Shown here: in pieces, positions 29,401 to 36,271 of the stretch
How the letters are laid out: every line of letters begins with the position of its first letter
Numbering within the stretch: position 1 is the stretch's first letter
Notes under the pieces: generated by a model
Databases searched by the model: none
What the model saw: only the letters and a program-made list of their open reading frames with translations
What the model was told of the DNA's origin: nothing
From: Flavobacteriales bacterium
GTDB lineage: Bacteria; Bacteroidota; Bacteroidia; Flavobacteriales_F; PHOS-HE28
Direction: 5' to 3'
Length of the DNA: 64,000 nucleotides
Assembly (NCBI GenBank): GCA_020852835.1
Contig: JADZAC010000039.1
Coordinates: 114,623 to 178,622 of the forward strand
Program-made: the position numbers and the translations under genes

Positions 29401-30609
29401 CAACAGGCCTATGAAAAGGTGATGGGCGGTACCTGGGCACCTTGGGCCGTGATCGGCCGGGCCAAGTTCCAGCCCGGCAGTGAGGCCTTCAAGACCACCC
29501 AGGTCAACTCCATGATCAAGGACAGCCCGAGCATCCAGGTGGTGTTCACCCCGGACAAGAACAAATGGAGCCGCTGCGTGGTGGTGGAAACCTGCGATAC
29601 CGCAGCCTTCACCACTCCGGCCAACGTGAAGAAGCTCTACATGCGGCCGGTGCCCAGCGTGGACAAGAACGGCATCCCCACCGGCTCTCCGGGCTGCAAT
29701 GAAGGGGAGGCCACCTTGGTGGCCTCCACCGGAATGAGCTGGTTCCCGGGCTACGCCGTGGATGCCGAAACCGGTGAGCGTCTCAACATCTTCTTCGGGG
29801 AGAACAGCTTTGCCGGCGGCGGCATTGGCCGCGACATGCTCTGGAACCCGAGCGACCAGATGTACAACGACATGGGCGAGCCGGTGTTCGGTGGCGGCCA
29901 CTGGATCTACGTTACGGCCAACCGCAAGCGCTACACCACCGAGTCCTTGGCGGCCAACCGGATGCCCCAGTACGACCAGTGCACGTACATCCGGAACAAA
30001 ATGGGCGACAACAACGCCACCTCGGTGGCCGCCGTGTATGACGGCGTATCCTGGGTGGGCTCCGCCCTGCTGGCCACGGGCCGGCAGATGCTGAGCGCCC
30101 AGCAAGGCCTGGTGCCCTCCGAGCTCTCCATCCGGCTGAACGTGAACAAGCCGTACTACATCTATGCGCCGCCCTTTGCCAACTACACCCCGGCGATCAC
30201 CAACACCAACCGCAACCAAGGGTTGCCGCTGTACACCTTCAACACGGGCAGCAGTGTGGCGGAAACTAATGTGACCAGCGTGGGAGAGGATGGGCTGGAC
30301 CTGATCGGCGTAGTGCCCAACCCGTACTATGGCTACAGCGGTTATGAAACCACGCGATTGGACAACCGCGTGAAGTTCATCAACCTGCCCCGGTCCTGCA
30401 CCATCAGCATCTACACCGTGAGCGGCACCTTGGTGCGCAAGTACAAGAAGGACAATGAACTGACCTACTTGGACTGGGACCTGAAGAACAACTACAACGT
30501 ACCCATCTCGGGCGGCACCTACATCTGCCACATCGAAGCTCCGGGCCTGGGTGAACGGGTGATCAAATGGTTCGGGGTCATGCGTCCTGTTGACCTTCAG
30601 AACTTCTAA
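26428..30609 (+). CDS. 1393-residue secreted protein, partner of TonB receptor and PorV-like protein
   Basis: A very large exported protein with a signal peptide (MNTLRLTSSLLAITAATVLSA) followed by a Gly/Ala/Arg-rich stretch and a cysteine. The mature part is rich in Asn, Gly, Tyr and Asp and has acidic repeats such as DVYDPENGDYPGYD and DDYVGCDVERGLGYGYNGDAVDENANG, which may bind calcium (inference). The end resembles a FlgD/T9SS-type Ig-like domain (VVPNPYYGYSGYE, then CTISIYTVSGTLVRKYKK, then GGTYICHIEAPG) but continues with IKWFGVMRPVDLQNF instead of a classic K-rich T9SS terminus. It lies between the TonB receptor (21-nt gap) and the PorV-like gene (12-nt gap). I do not know its function. 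Confidence 0.85.
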   Translation: MNTLRLTSSLLAITAATVLSAREVPGAGPRSGGQAGGGRAAACAPSTAKAELDLNNVRARIETGGNLWQDREGAGGPAYEVPKTPDNTGPNALFAGALWMGGLSPDNVLKLAAVRFRQVGNDYWPGPLTAYDTINHTGDASIDGSVCTEFDRTWKTYRMDAQRQDAYFRCLADPLCDPAVEFAGYTVPGYFFEWPAHGDVSKGQDYNLAPYFDSPYGEQDVYDPENGDYPGYDLKGVIDCKAKRREDAVPLFGDQNIWWVFNDKGNTHTESGGQPIGMEIRAQAFAFSTNDEINNMTFYNYVLINQGTQTLTQTYFGQWVDVDLGGANDDYVGCDVERGLGYGYNGDAVDENANGHPGYGGPNPPPPAIGVDFFEGPYQDYDGMDNPLTNNCQDAVDSLGIVYGGIGIGYGDDVTDNERYGMRAFVYHNNASGAIGDPNNAGQYYGYLKGIWGDNTPMTYGGNGYNPGGGGVRSYYMFPGSSDDLGWGTSCVPQPVWDEVTAGNAPEDRRFIQSAGPFTLEPGAYNNITVGVVYARAGGGGVDASINLMRQADDKAQSLFDNCFRILNGPDAPDMAIQELDRELILYLTNPQGSNNYNEAYVELDATIPAVSLVTTYETQTLYDTAGNVVGQFEVPTGTAEVNNDRNYRFQGYQIFQVVDATVSPDELTNTNKARLVAQVDIQDGISQLINWEANADLNMPVPVEKVNGRDTGVVHSFRILEDAFATGDPRLTNFKTYHFMALAYGYNNYQEYDPNTLTGQPYPYLAGRKSTTGSIRSYAGIPHKPSVENGGTVLNAQYGDGFEITRLEGQGNGGNRIAISKASLDAIVASPDGRINEVKYQKGLGPVNIKVVDPLKVPAGDFELWFTDTTTIPTPTAPVTYTRLQDASWMLVRLSSAPTSADTVRSTRTIQLQNEQLIPQWGLSVSIMQTLYGGIGDKYTKFLGSDPLGVPADWYAGIPDQEGEQVQNWIRSGSAVDETLEYPDNEGADPQQAYEKVMGGTWAPWAVIGRAKFQPGSEAFKTTQVNSMIKDSPSIQVVFTPDKNKWSRCVVVETCDTAAFTTPANVKKLYMRPVPSVDKNGIPTGSPGCNEGEATLVASTGMSWFPGYAVDAETGERLNIFFGENSFAGGGIGRDMLWNPSDQMYNDMGEPVFGGGHWIYVTANRKRYTTESLAANRMPQYDQCTYIRNKMGDNNATSVAAVYDGVSWVGSALLATGRQMLSAQQGLVPSELSIRLNVNKPYYIYAPPFANYTPAITNTNRNQGLPLYTFNTGSSVAETNVTSVGEDGLDLIGVVPNPYYGYSGYETTRLDNRVKFINLPRSCTISIYTVSGTLVRKYKKDNELTYLDWDLKNNYNVPISGGTYICHIEAPGLGERVIKWFGVMRPVDLQNF

Positions 30610-30621
30610 GCCCTCACCACT

Positions 30622-31698
30622 ATGGCAACAATGTTGAAAAGCATGAGGATGATGAATGCAGGAGCGCGTATGATGGCGGGCATCGGCTTGGCGTTGGCCG
30701 CAGGCAACGCCATGGCCGGCAACCCGGACCGTGCCGGTTCGGCAGGGGCCACCCAATTGCTCATGAACCCCTGGGCCCGCAGCAACGGTTGGTCGTTGGC
30801 CAACAGCGCCTCGTTGACCGGGGCGGAAGGCATGTTCGGCAACGTGGCCGGCCTGGCCCACGTGCGCAAGACCGAGATCCTGTTCACCAGTACGCGCTGG
30901 CTGGAAGGCAGCGGGGTGAAGATGAATGCCGTGGGCTTCGGGCAGAAACTGGGGGAAAGCGGGGTGATCGGCATCAGCGCCACCACCTTGTCCTTCGGCG
31001 ATCTGCCTGTGACCACGATCGATCAGCCCGAGGGAGGGTTGGGCACCTTCAGCCCCACCCAGGCCAACATCGGGCTGGCCTACTCCAAGGCTTTCTCCAA
31101 CAGCATCTACGGCGGTTTGTTGGTGCGCGTGGTATCCGAGTCGGTATCCAACGCACGCACCTCGGGCGTGTGCTTTGATGCGGGCATCCAGTACGTCACC
31201 GGCCCTTCGGACAACATCCACTTCGGCATTGCGCTCAAGAACGTGGGGCCGGCCATGGAGTTCAGCGGCGACGGCATGGCGGTGCAAGGGCTGCTGGTGG
31301 GCGGCGACCACACCCTCACCTTGGAGCAGCGTTCCGCCCAGTTTGAACTGCCCTCCATGATGAACATCGGCGCAGCCTACGATTTCAACTTCACCGAATT
31401 GCACCGCCTTACCGTAGCAGGTACGTTCATTTCCAATTCCTTCACCAAGGACCAATTCTCCCTGGGCGCCGAGTATGCGTTCAAGCAGATGATCCATGTG
31501 CGTGCCGGGTATCTCTACGAGAAGGATGTGGCCGATGCGGAGCTGCGCGAAACCGTCTTCACGGGCCCCAGTGCCGGAATTAGCGTGGACCTGCCCTTCG
31601 GCGAGGAGAAGAAGAGCGCCATTGCCATTGATTACGGGTACCGCGCCACCAATCCGTTCAACGGCGTGCACAGCATCGGTGTGCGGCTTAGCCTTTGA
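30622..31698 (+). CDS. PorV/PorQ family outer-membrane protein
   Basis: A 358-residue predicted 14-strand FadL-like barrel. The N-terminal region (MMAGIGLALAAGNAMAG) is signal-like. Typical PorV-family features follow: GATQLLMNPWARSNGWSLANSASLTGAEGMFGNVAGLA, then LGAEYAFKQMIHVRAGYLYE near the end, and a terminal IGVRLSL. PorV is the T9SS shuttle that carries cargo from the translocon to the attachment complex; PorQ-type paralogues have related roles. This copy lies in an operon with a giant secreted protein and a TonB receptor, so it may serve that cargo only (inference). A strong hairpin follows the gene. Confidence 0.85.
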   Translation: MATMLKSMRMMNAGARMMAGIGLALAAGNAMAGNPDRAGSAGATQLLMNPWARSNGWSLANSASLTGAEGMFGNVAGLAHVRKTEILFTSTRWLEGSGVKMNAVGFGQKLGESGVIGISATTLSFGDLPVTTIDQPEGGLGTFSPTQANIGLAYSKAFSNSIYGGLLVRVVSESVSNARTSGVCFDAGIQYVTGPSDNIHFGIALKNVGPAMEFSGDGMAVQGLLVGGDHTLTLEQRSAQFELPSMMNIGAAYDFNFTELHRLTVAGTFISNSFTKDQFSLGAEYAFKQMIHVRAGYLYEKDVADAELRETVFTGPSAGISVDLPFGEEKKSAIAIDYGYRATNPFNGVHSIGVRLSL

Positions 31699-31724
31699 AC
31701 GCGCCTCGTTTCTTACCCCATTGA

Positions 31725-31746
31725 GAAGGGCCCGGAAGGGCCCTTC
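31725..31746 (+). terminator. Hairpin terminator after PorV-like gene
   Basis: GAAGGGCCC (31725-31733), loop GGAA, GGGCCCTTC (31738-31746), followed by a weakly T-rich stretch (TTCATGTTT). It ends the three-gene operon. Confidence 0.75.
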
Positions 31747-31974
31747 TTCATGTTTCCACACGTTGGCCACCGGCTTGTTCGTGCGGCAAGCCTTCCGTAG
31801 GCCCGGCCTGGAAAGCCGGAATGGATCACGGGATCCAGGGTGCCGAGCACTGTTCGCGTGCAGCCGGCGAGAGGGGCCCTGCGAACCGGCCGGCGGCCTG
31901 TTGGATACGGCCCGCGAGGCAGGGACAGTATCTGGTTCTTTGGTATAGTTCTGTTGTTACCTGACCGTACTGCA

Positions 31975-32217
31975 ATGAAAACCACAAGGAGCGATTTTGC
32001 AGCCTTGGCCGCAATGGGGTTGCTTGCCGGGTGTGCCAAGGCCTCGGGGGATGTTCCCGCAAGGCGGCAGGAACGGTTACCTTTGCATATCAGGGCATTT
32101 TTCGGACGTGGGGCCGGGTCATGTTTCCATGGGAAATGTTGCCTGCCCCATTGCCTTGAAGGAACGAAGGAAGCGAACCAAATACGAGCAGCCGTTGCAC
32201 GGCAGAGACCCCGATGA
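31975..32217 (+). CDS. Possible small lipoprotein (80 residues), doubtful
   Basis: The ATG at 31975 opens a convincing lipoprotein signal peptide (MKTTRSDFAALAAMGLLAGC, lipobox LAGC). The remaining 60 residues are Cys/His/Arg rich (ACCLPHC-like) and look like no family. The frame overlaps the greA start by 4 nt (ATGA), as real operon partners do. The likely greA promoter (TACCTTTG at 32078) lies inside it, which argues against a full-length gene. Best read as a short lipoprotein or the remnant of one. Between 31747 and 31974 I see no other gene. Confidence 0.3.
   Translation: MKTTRSDFAALAAMGLLAGCAKASGDVPARRQERLPLHIRAFFGRGAGSCFHGKCCLPHCLEGTKEANQIRAAVARQRPR
32078..32085 (+). promoter_or_regulatory. 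-7 box of greA promoter
   Basis: TACCTTTG, exact match to TAnnTTTG, about 130 nt before the greA ATG. Confidence 0.45.
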
Positions 32218-32690
32218 GCACCCCGGCCTATTACACCGAGGAAGGCCTGCGCAAGTTGCAGGAGGAATTGCACCGCATGAGAACGGTGGACCGCCCCCAC
32301 ATCAGCCAGCAGATCGCCGAGGCCCGCGACAAAGGCGACCTGAGCGAGAACGCCGAATACCATGCCGCCAAGGAGGAACAAGGCCTGTTGGAGGCCCGCA
32401 TCGCCAAACTGGAGGAAACCATGGCCAATGCCCGGGTGATCGACCCTGCCCAAGTGGAGGAAGGCAAGGTGTTCATCCACTGCACCGTGAAGGTGAAGCA
32501 GCAGGGAAGCGGGGCCGAGCGCGCCTTCACGCTGGTGGCCGAGAGCGAGGCGGACATCAAGACAGGCAAGCTGAGCGTAACCTCGCCGATCGGGCAGGGC
32601 CTGCTGGGCAAGCAGGTGGGGGAGGTGGCCGAGGTGCAGGCCCCCAACGGCACCATGCGCTTCGAGGTGCTGGAGATCAGCAGGCAATGA
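32214..32690 (+). CDS. greA: Transcription elongation factor GreA
   Basis: Rescues backtracked RNA polymerase by stimulating transcript cleavage. The 158-residue protein has the N-terminal coiled coil with the catalytic tip acids (ARDKGDLSENAEYHAAKEEQ, about 37-56; the D and E at the tip co-ordinate magnesium). Its C-terminal FKBP-like domain includes TSPIGQGLLGKQVGE (about 124-138). Length and order are standard. The stop overlaps the start of the HIT gene (ATGA), so the two are co-translated. Confidence 0.96.
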   Translation: MSTPAYYTEEGLRKLQEELHRMRTVDRPHISQQIAEARDKGDLSENAEYHAAKEEQGLLEARIAKLEETMANARVIDPAQVEEGKVFIHCTVKVKQQGSGAERAFTLVAESEADIKTGKLSVTSPIGQGLLGKQVGEVAEVQAPNGTMRFEVLEISRQ

Positions 32691-33076
32691 GCAGCATCTT
32701 TGCACGGATCATCCGCGGCGAGATCCCATGCCACAAAGTGGGTGAGGATGACCGCTACCTCGCGTTCTTGGACATCAACCCGGTGCGCATGGGCCATACG
32801 TTGGTGATCCCCAAAGTGGAGGTGGACAAATTCTTCGATCTGCCGGCCGATGTGCTTGCGGGCATCATGCCCTTCGCCCAAGGGGTGGCCCGGCGCATGG
32901 CCGCTGTGCTGCCGTGCGACCGCATCGGGCTAAGCGTGATCGGGCTGGAAGTACCGCACGCCCATGTTCACCTGATCCCCATCGATTCCATTTACGACAT
33001 GGACTTCTCGCGGCCGAAGGTGAAGATGTCCAACGAGGCGTTCGCCGCTTTGGCCGAGCGTATCCGGCAAGCCTGA
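32687..33076 (+). CDS. HIT family nucleotide-binding hydrolase
   Basis: A 129-residue histidine-triad protein that cleaves the phosphorus bond of nucleoside phosphoramidates and related compounds (HinT-like). The triad HAHVHLIP puts histidines at residues 91, 93 and 95, and the N-terminal SIFARIIRGEIPCHKVGEDD and LDINPVRMGHTLVIPK segments are typical. The ATG at 32687 overlaps the greA stop codon. The greA-HIT pairing is common in Bacteroidota. It is convergent with ruvC, with only 4 nt between the stop codons. Confidence 0.94.
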   Translation: MSSIFARIIRGEIPCHKVGEDDRYLAFLDINPVRMGHTLVIPKVEVDKFFDLPADVLAGIMPFAQGVARRMAAVLPCDRIGLSVIGLEVPHAHVHLIPIDSIYDMDFSRPKVKMSNEAFAALAERIRQA

Positions 33077-33080
33077 TCCG

Positions 33081-33698
33081 TTATTCCTTCACGCGCCCGG
33101 GATTGTTGCGGACAAAGCTGCCCCAGTCCGCCTTGCCGCGGCGCGCAGGGGCGGGTGCGGGCATGCTGCCGGTGCCTTGTGCGAAACAGTGGCAAACGGC
33201 CACGGCCAAGGCATCGGTGGCATCGGTACTTTCGGGCAAGGTGCCGGCAACCAGGATCCTGGGCAACATCGCCGCCACCTGTTCCTTGGTGGCGTTGCCC
33301 CTGCCGGTGATGCTCTGCTTCACCCGCTTGGGTGCATACTCCGCAACGGCCAGGCCGTACTGCAGAGCTGCCGCGATGGCCACGCCTTGGGCACGCCCCA
33401 GCTTCAGCATGCTCTGCACGTTCTTGCCGAAGAACTGCGCTTCGATCGCCAGTTCCTGCGGGTGGTGCTTGGCGATCACCGCAGCCACGTGCCTATGGAT
33501 CTCGTGCAGCTTCAGCACCGGGTCTGCCGCAGGTTGGATGTGCACGGCTTCGGCGCGAACCAGCTGCAGCGATCTCCCGTTGGCCCTGATCACGGCAATG
33601 CCCATCACCGTGGTGCCCGGGTCGATCCCCAGGATGATCCGTTCGCCCGGCGCCGGGTTCCGGCTACTTTTGGCTGCTTCCCCTTGCTGGCTGAACAT
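33081..33698 (-). CDS. ruvC: Holliday junction resolvase RuvC
   Basis: Endonuclease that resolves four-way junctions with RuvAB. The 205-residue protein begins its catalytic fold with ILGIDPGTTVMG (first catalytic Asp at residue 26). It carries the second acid in LAIEAQFFGKNVQS and the last acids in STDATDALAVAVCH. I chose the ATG at 33698: the frame is open further upstream, but the family start fits here, with a short extension (MFSQQGEAAKSSRNPAPGER). Its start codon lies 2 bp from that of the divergent membrane protein gene, so any ruvC promoter must sit inside that neighbour. Confidence 0.95.
   Translation of the reverse strand: MFSQQGEAAKSSRNPAPGERIILGIDPGTTVMGIAVIRANGRSLQLVRAEAVHIQPAADPVLKLHEIHRHVAAVIAKHHPQELAIEAQFFGKNVQSMLKLGRAQGVAIAAALQYGLAVAEYAPKRVKQSITGRGNATKEQVAAMLPRILVAGTLPESTDATDALAVAVCHCFAQGTGSMPAPAPARRGKADWGSFVRNNPGRVKE
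33665..33672 (+). promoter_or_regulatory. -7 box for the flippase-like gene, inside ruvC
   Basis: TACTTTTG on the plus strand matches TAnnTTTG exactly, 28 nt before the ATG at 33701, within the first codons of the oppositely oriented ruvC. Confidence 0.5.
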
Positions 33699-33700
33699 TG

Positions 33701-34651
33701 ATGACGCGCCGTACGCTGCTATTGGTCCGCTTGGGGGTGTTCCTGGCAGCAGGGGGCTACCTCTGCTTCTACTTGGCCGGGGCCGAAAGTACGCACCGCT
33801 CCTGGGGTGATCTGCGTGCCGCACTGGGGGGGGCGAGCGCATGGTTCTGGCCGCTGATGTTGGCGCTCACTGGCCTGAATTGGGGCATGGAGGCGTGGAA
33901 ATGGCGCTGGCTGGTGGCCGGGTTGGAGCCGATGCGTCTCTCTCGGGCATATGCGGCCACGTTGGCCGGGGCATCCATGGGGATCTTCACGCCCAACCGT
34001 GCGGGCGAGCCCGTGGGCCGGGTGCTGTTTCTGGCGCCGGAGAATCGTTGGCAAGGTGGCCTGGCCACGGTGCTGGGCAGCATGTCGCAACTGGTGGCCA
34101 CGCTGCTGGCGGGCACGCTGGCCTTGCTCTGGTGGCGCGGCGGCATGGGGGCAGGGCGATGGTGGGAAGGCCCCCTGTTGATGCTTGCGGCGCTGGCGGG
34201 CATCTCGGCCCTGCTGCTGTTCCTGCGCCCGCAGTGGCTGGGCCGGTTGGTGCGCGGCGTTCCGGTATTGCGCAAGGTGTACGGTACCGCCGGTGTGGTG
34301 GAGCGGTATGCCGCCAGTAGCCTCTTGGCGGTGTTGGGCATGAGCCTCGCACGGTACGTCGTGTTCTGGCTGCAGTACGTGTTGTTCCTCACCGTGCTGG
34401 GCGGCATTGCTTGGCAGGGTGCCGCCGTGGCCGTCCCCCTGATCTTCCTGGCCATGGCCCTGTTGCCCACCATGCTGCTTTCCGAACTGGGCGTGCGCGG
34501 TTCTGTGGCCGTGGCGCTGCTGGCACCGATGGGCGGCTCACCGGCCATGGTGGTGCTGGCCTCATTTGGCGTGTGGGCGGTGAACCTCGCGCTACCGGCC
34601 GCGGTGGGCGCCGTGATCCTGCTGGTGGCACGCATCCGGTCGAAGCCATGA
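33701..34651 (+). CDS. Flippase-like integral membrane protein (LPG synthase TM / UPF0104 type)
   Basis: A 316-residue polytopic protein with about eight hydrophobic segments. It belongs by pattern to the lysylphosphatidylglycerol-synthase transmembrane family (AglD/UPF0104-like): LNWGMEAWKWRWLV near the N-terminus, ASMGIFTPNRAGEPVGRVLFL (about 86-106), and a late PTMLLSELGVRGSVAVALL. Such proteins move or modify lipids or polyprenyl-linked sugars. The next gene, a glycosyltransferase, overlaps it by 4 nt, so the pair may build an envelope glycolipid (inference). A TTG one codon earlier is possible, but the ATG at 33701 is preferred. Confidence 0.82.
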   Translation: MTRRTLLLVRLGVFLAAGGYLCFYLAGAESTHRSWGDLRAALGGASAWFWPLMLALTGLNWGMEAWKWRWLVAGLEPMRLSRAYAATLAGASMGIFTPNRAGEPVGRVLFLAPENRWQGGLATVLGSMSQLVATLLAGTLALLWWRGGMGAGRWWEGPLLMLAALAGISALLLFLRPQWLGRLVRGVPVLRKVYGTAGVVERYAASSLLAVLGMSLARYVVFWLQYVLFLTVLGGIAWQGAAVAVPLIFLAMALLPTMLLSELGVRGSVAVALLAPMGGSPAMVVLASFGVWAVNLALPAAVGAVILLVARIRSKP

Positions 34652-35811
34652 GCCTGTTGCTGCTGTTGGCCTTGTGCGCATTCGGGGCGACCATGGCCTT
34701 TGCCATGGTGCTGGGCGGATGGCGAGAGGCGCTGGCCCGGGAGGTGCAACAGGCCGCAGCAGCCCCGGGAAGGCCTGTGCCCACCGAAGGGTTGAGCCTG
34801 GTCATTCCCGCACGGAACGCGGCCGGCACCATCGTTCCCCTGTTGCAGGACCTGCATGCCCAGCAGTGGCCCAAGGAACTCATCGAAGTATTGGTGGTGG
34901 ACGATGGCAGCACCGACGGCACGGCGGAGGCCGTGGGCAGCATGATGCGCACCTGGCCGGGCCTGCGCTTGCTTACAGCCACGGGTGCGGGCAAGAAGGA
35001 AGCCATTGCGCAGGGTGTGGATGCGGCACGATGGCCCTGGGTGCTGCTCACCGATGCCGATGTGCGATGCAGGCCCGGCCGGGCAAGAGAGGTGATGCGC
35101 GTGCTGCAGGAGCAGCGGCCGGACCTGTTGTTGCTTCCGGTGGCCACCGTAGGCAGCGGGTTGCTGCAACGCGTGCAGTGCGATGAGCAGGCCGCCTTGG
35201 CGGGGGTGGCCGCAGGAACGGCCCTGCAAGGGGTGCCGCAGTTGGCCTACGGGGCCAACTTGGCCTTTGGCAAGGAGGCGTTTTTGGCGGTGGGCGGCTA
35301 CACCGGCGATCGCTGGGCCAGCGGCGATGACCTCTTCCTGCTGCGGCGCATGCGCAAGGCAGGCCGTGCCGTAGCTTTTTTGGCGCACCCGGAAGCCTTG
35401 GTTGAAACGCTGGCGGAACCAACGCTCAGCGGCTTCTGGAACCAACGGTTGCGTTGGGCAGGCAAGATGCGGGGCCTGGGCGGCGCTGGCCGGTGGCTGG
35501 CAGCGGCAGGCCTGCTGCTGCCGTGGTTTCTGCTGTACGTTACCTGTTCCATCACCCTGGAGGCCCTGCTGCCCGTGAGGCCCATGGCCATTCTGCTGTT
35601 GATCGCCACGGCCTGGTTGCTCTGGGCCCTGCCCGTGGTGGCGCTGGTGCGCACCGTGAAACAGCTTATGGCAGCCGGGGACACGGGCAGGGAAGACCGT
35701 TCGGGGGCGTTGGGCACGGTGCTCTCCTTGCTCGCCTTCTCCTGCTACGCGCCGCTGATCGCCGTTGCATCCCTGGTGCTCAAGCCCAAGTGGAAGGGGA
35801 GGGCGCTGTGA
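34648..35811 (+). CDS. Membrane-bound family 2 glycosyltransferase
   Basis: A 387-residue inverting GT-A enzyme. An N-terminal membrane anchor (about 1-22) leads into LSLVIPARNAAGTIVPLL (about 49-66), VLVVDDGSTDGTAEAV (about 81-96), the metal-binding TDADV, a GDDLFLLRR acceptor-site motif, and the QRLRWAGKMRG motif of processive-type enzymes. Three further membrane segments follow (about 290-375). I chose the ATG at 34648 because it overlaps the upstream stop (ATGA) and precedes the membrane anchor. Sugar donor and acceptor are unknown. It is probably co-translated with the flippase-like protein. Confidence 0.88.
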   Translation: MSLLLLLALCAFGATMAFAMVLGGWREALAREVQQAAAAPGRPVPTEGLSLVIPARNAAGTIVPLLQDLHAQQWPKELIEVLVVDDGSTDGTAEAVGSMMRTWPGLRLLTATGAGKKEAIAQGVDAARWPWVLLTDADVRCRPGRAREVMRVLQEQRPDLLLLPVATVGSGLLQRVQCDEQAALAGVAAGTALQGVPQLAYGANLAFGKEAFLAVGGYTGDRWASGDDLFLLRRMRKAGRAVAFLAHPEALVETLAEPTLSGFWNQRLRWAGKMRGLGGAGRWLAAAGLLLPWFLLYVTCSITLEALLPVRPMAILLLIATAWLLWALPVVALVRTVKQLMAAGDTGREDRSGALGTVLSLLAFSCYAPLIAVASLVLKPKWKGRAL

Positions 35812-35832
35812 GCCGGTAGCGGGCAGTGCGGG

Positions 35833-36240
35833 TCAAAAGGGCAGATCGTCCTCGTCGGCGGCGGGAGGCATATCGGCCACGGACGGCGCAGGTATGCCCC
35901 TTGCGGGCGCGGAAGCGGTGGCTGGGCGGACCGGGGCGGCAGCGGGGGCGCCCATGCCGGATTTTTCGATGCGATCCCCACGCAGGCTGAGGAAGTGTTT
36001 GGTCACGCCGTCGCGGCCGGTCCATTCGCGGCCGTTGATGAAGCAGGTCACGGCCACTTGGTCGCCCGGGCCAAAGGCATCCAGCAAGCTGGTGCGCTCC
36101 TGGGTGAATTCCACCGGAATGTGCTGGGGGTATTGCCCCGCTTGTTCGGTGATCACCAGTTCGCGCTTGCTGAACTTATCACTGACCTGCTGGGTTTGCC
36201 CCACCAGTTTCACCGTGCCGTTGATCGTTACAGTTGCCAT
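35833..36240 (-). CDS. DUF3127 protein with SSB-like acidic tip
   Basis: A 135-residue protein. The first 95 residues are an OB-fold-like DUF3127 domain (INGTVKLVGQTQQVSDKFSKRELVI, then HIPVEFTQERTSLLD, then GDQVAVTCFINGREW). A Pro/Ala-rich linker follows, and the protein ends in DEDDLPF, a close match to the C-terminal tip of single-stranded-DNA-binding proteins (consensus DDDIPF) that recruits repair proteins. DUF3127 proteins are typical of Bacteroidota, and some are annotated as SSB-like. Binding to single-stranded DNA is inferred from fold and tail. It lies 31 nt downstream of the flavin reductase gene on the same strand. Confidence 0.8.
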   Translation of the reverse strand: MATVTINGTVKLVGQTQQVSDKFSKRELVITEQAGQYPQHIPVEFTQERTSLLDAFGPGDQVAVTCFINGREWTGRDGVTKHFLSLRGDRIEKSGMGAPAAAPVRPATASAPARGIPAPSVADMPPAADEDDLPF

Positions 36241-36271
36241 GTGTTGAAGGCCATTGCGGCCGGATTTGAGG

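Noticed and set aside
33698..33700. TTG as the start of the flippase-like gene.
   Set aside because: The adjacent ATG at 33701 is the ordinary start and loses only one residue.
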